Below, one piece after another: positions 63,035 to 64,000 of a DNA stretch of 64,000 nucleotides. This stretch comes from an uncultured Myxococcales bacterium. Its GTDB lineage: Bacteria; Myxococcota_A; UBA9042. The notes beneath the pieces were generated by a model. It saw only the letters and a list, made by a program, of their open reading frames with translations. It was not told where the DNA came from and searched no databases. The position numbers and the translations under genes were made by a program. Positions within the stretch are counted from its first letter, which is position 1. Each line of letters begins with the position of its first letter. The DNA lies in the NCBI GenBank assembly GCA_903883645.1, contig CAISBR010000021.1, positions 62,001 through 126,000 of the forward strand, written 5' to 3'.

Positions 63035-63069
63035 GGGAGTAGCGGTCTTCTTTGCGCGCGCGGGGCTGT

Positions 63070-64000
63070 CTAGGGCAGGTTTGAAATCGGGTAACCGACG
63101 CACATTGGCGCGGTCTGGCCGGGTAGCGATGGCCACGTGCACTTTTGCGTGCGCGGGGTTCGCTGCGAGATGCGCACCCAATCGCTGGTGTTGTTGTTGG
63201 TGTCGAGGCCGGCGCCGCAGAAATAGGCCGGTTTGCCGGGGTCGCCATAGTCGGCAGCGCTGCCCAAGCCCAGGCCCTTGCGGCGAATTGCCCCGCCCTG
63301 GCCGTCGCCGCAGGTGGGCGAGACTTGCGGGTCGGCTGGCAACTTGCTCTCCGCCTTGGCCGTGGCCGCTGCGCCCCAGGCGACCCGGTCAAATTCGACG
63401 TTGCCCATCGTCACTAGCCGCACCGCGCCGGCCGCGCTGGGCAAGTTGAAGGCCTTGCTCGACTGGAAATCGGGCGCCGGCAAGGTGCTGTCGTAGTTGA
63501 TCGGCGCCACCAAGTAGTAGCTGTAGGGCGCGACCGAACCCGTAAGCGGCTTGCCCGTGGTCAGTTGGTCAGTAATCGAAGTCTGCAATACGTCAGTGGG
63601 ATTCTGCATCTGCAGCACCATCGCCGAGGTGATCTGCGTCGTGCCACCCACGGTTGCGGACTTCGACAGCTGAATCTGACTGGCCGACGGGTTGTACAGC
63701 ACAATGTACTCGTTGTCGGCCGCAAGCATCGCGTTGCCTTTCTGGTTGGTGGTGGGCGGGCCCTCGGTGGCGACTTCGGCAATGATTAGCCTGAGGTCGC
63801 AGAGCAGCGTCTTGGGGTTGCAGCCATAGCCCATGTCGCACTGCACGCCACACTGCGGGTCGACGCATTTTTCGGCCGAGCTGCCCAAGTAATTGCACAC
63901 ATAGCCCTTGGCACAGGTGCCCGCGCAGGCCGGCTCGTACACACCAGAACCCAGCGTCTGCGGTGTGGGGTCGGCGATAATAAAGTCATTGAAATCATTA
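63070..64000 (-). CDS. Lamin-tail-domain exported protein (5' end outside window)
   Basis: The visible part has about 310 residues and no start codon in the window. It opens with a short Cys-rich region (EPACAGTCAKGYVCNYLG, CVDPQCGVQCDMGYGC), then at about 70-310 a lamin-tail domain with LIIAEVATEG, NEYIVLYNPSASQIQLSKS and YSYYLVAPINYD, followed by FDRVAWGAAATAKAE and GGAIRRKGLGLG. In bacteria such domains are secreted. The reading frame remains open to position 64000 (NDFNDFIIADPTPQ), so the gene continues. The lipoprotein signal, if any, is beyond the edge. Confidence 0.82.
   Translation of the reverse strand, partial: NDFNDFIIADPTPQTLGSGVYEPACAGTCAKGYVCNYLGSSAEKCVDPQCGVQCDMGYGCNPKTLLCDLRLIIAEVATEGPPTTNQKGNAMLAADNEYIVLYNPSASQIQLSKSATVGGTTQITSAMVLQMQNPTDVLQTSITDQLTTGKPLTGSVAPYSYYLVAPINYDSTLPAPDFQSSKAFNLPSAAGAVRLVTMGNVEFDRVAWGAAATAKAESKLPADPQVSPTCGDGQGGAIRRKGLGLGSAADYGDPGKPAYFCGAGLDTNNNTSDWVRISQRTPRTQKCTWPSLPGQTAPMCVGYPISNLP

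Overview
The window is GC-rich bacterial chromosome packed with genes on both strands. I see no phage, insertion sequence, CRISPR array, tRNA or rRNA. The gene content points to the Myxococcota (the old Deltaproteobacteria). About sixteen genes carry lipoprotein signals. There are Cys-rich and Asp-rich surface lipoproteins, MopE-type metal-binding repeats, EGF repeats, PEGA-domain proteins, a Ser/Thr kinase with a PEGA tail, a formylglycine-enzyme-like lipoprotein, and a Rel-like protein of a type I associate with myxobacteria. I cannot name genus or species from sequence alone.

Layout. 1-3281 (minus): a probable surface-polysaccharide export unit of TPR/YaiO-like outer membrane barrel, membrane-anchored HEAT protein and GT2 glycosyltransferase (cut by the window edge). 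3464-6165 (minus): rpiB, nrdR, ribD, ribE. 6198-8372 (minus): DUF177 protein, rpmF and a CAP-domain lipoprotein. 8611-12816 (plus): a 1401-residue lipoprotein with fifteen EGF modules, one split by an inserted domain. 12832-22645 (minus): amidase, lipB, a Rel-like protein, YqgE, an RNB ribonuclease, recD2 and a PDZ-like lipoprotein. 22960-25633 (plus): groES, groEL, grpE. 25690-33328 (minus): MopE-repeat lipoprotein, BPI/TULIP-like lipoprotein, and a TolQ-TolR-TolA-like trio. 33413-35650 (minus): HAD phosphatase and an NTF2-like lipoprotein.

35795-40020 (plus): ECF sigma factor, a likely anti-sigma partner and a Tat-type exported protein, overlapping end to start, then a TPR/PEGA protein and an FGE-like lipoprotein. 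40032-45257 (minus): six tightly packed genes for glutaredoxin, a lipoprotein, aspartate kinase, a LolA/LolB-like lipoprotein, thymidylate kinase and a PEGA Ser/Thr kinase. 45330-47891 (plus): ruvX, a peptidoglycan-binding-like protein and two coupled lipoproteins. 47916-54371: five surface or exported proteins on both strands around an EpmA-type lysyl-tRNA-synthetase paralogue. 54691-64000: Hsp20, YaeQ, a LysM lipoprotein, a CPBP protease, CcmF, a methyltransferase, an ABC-F ATPase and a lamin-tail-domain protein cut by the right edge.

Housekeeping genes (riboflavin, protein folding, lipoylation, cytochrome c, DNA repair) alternate with an unusually large envelope inventory. The best candidates for under-described biology are the BPI-like bacterial lipoprotein, the Rel/SpoT-like protein, the interrupted EGF module, the thymidylate kinase lacking the Walker A lysine, and the sigma/anti-sigma/exported-protein trio. 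Gene starts were chosen from ribosome binding sites, signal peptides and family alignment from memory; no database search was possible.
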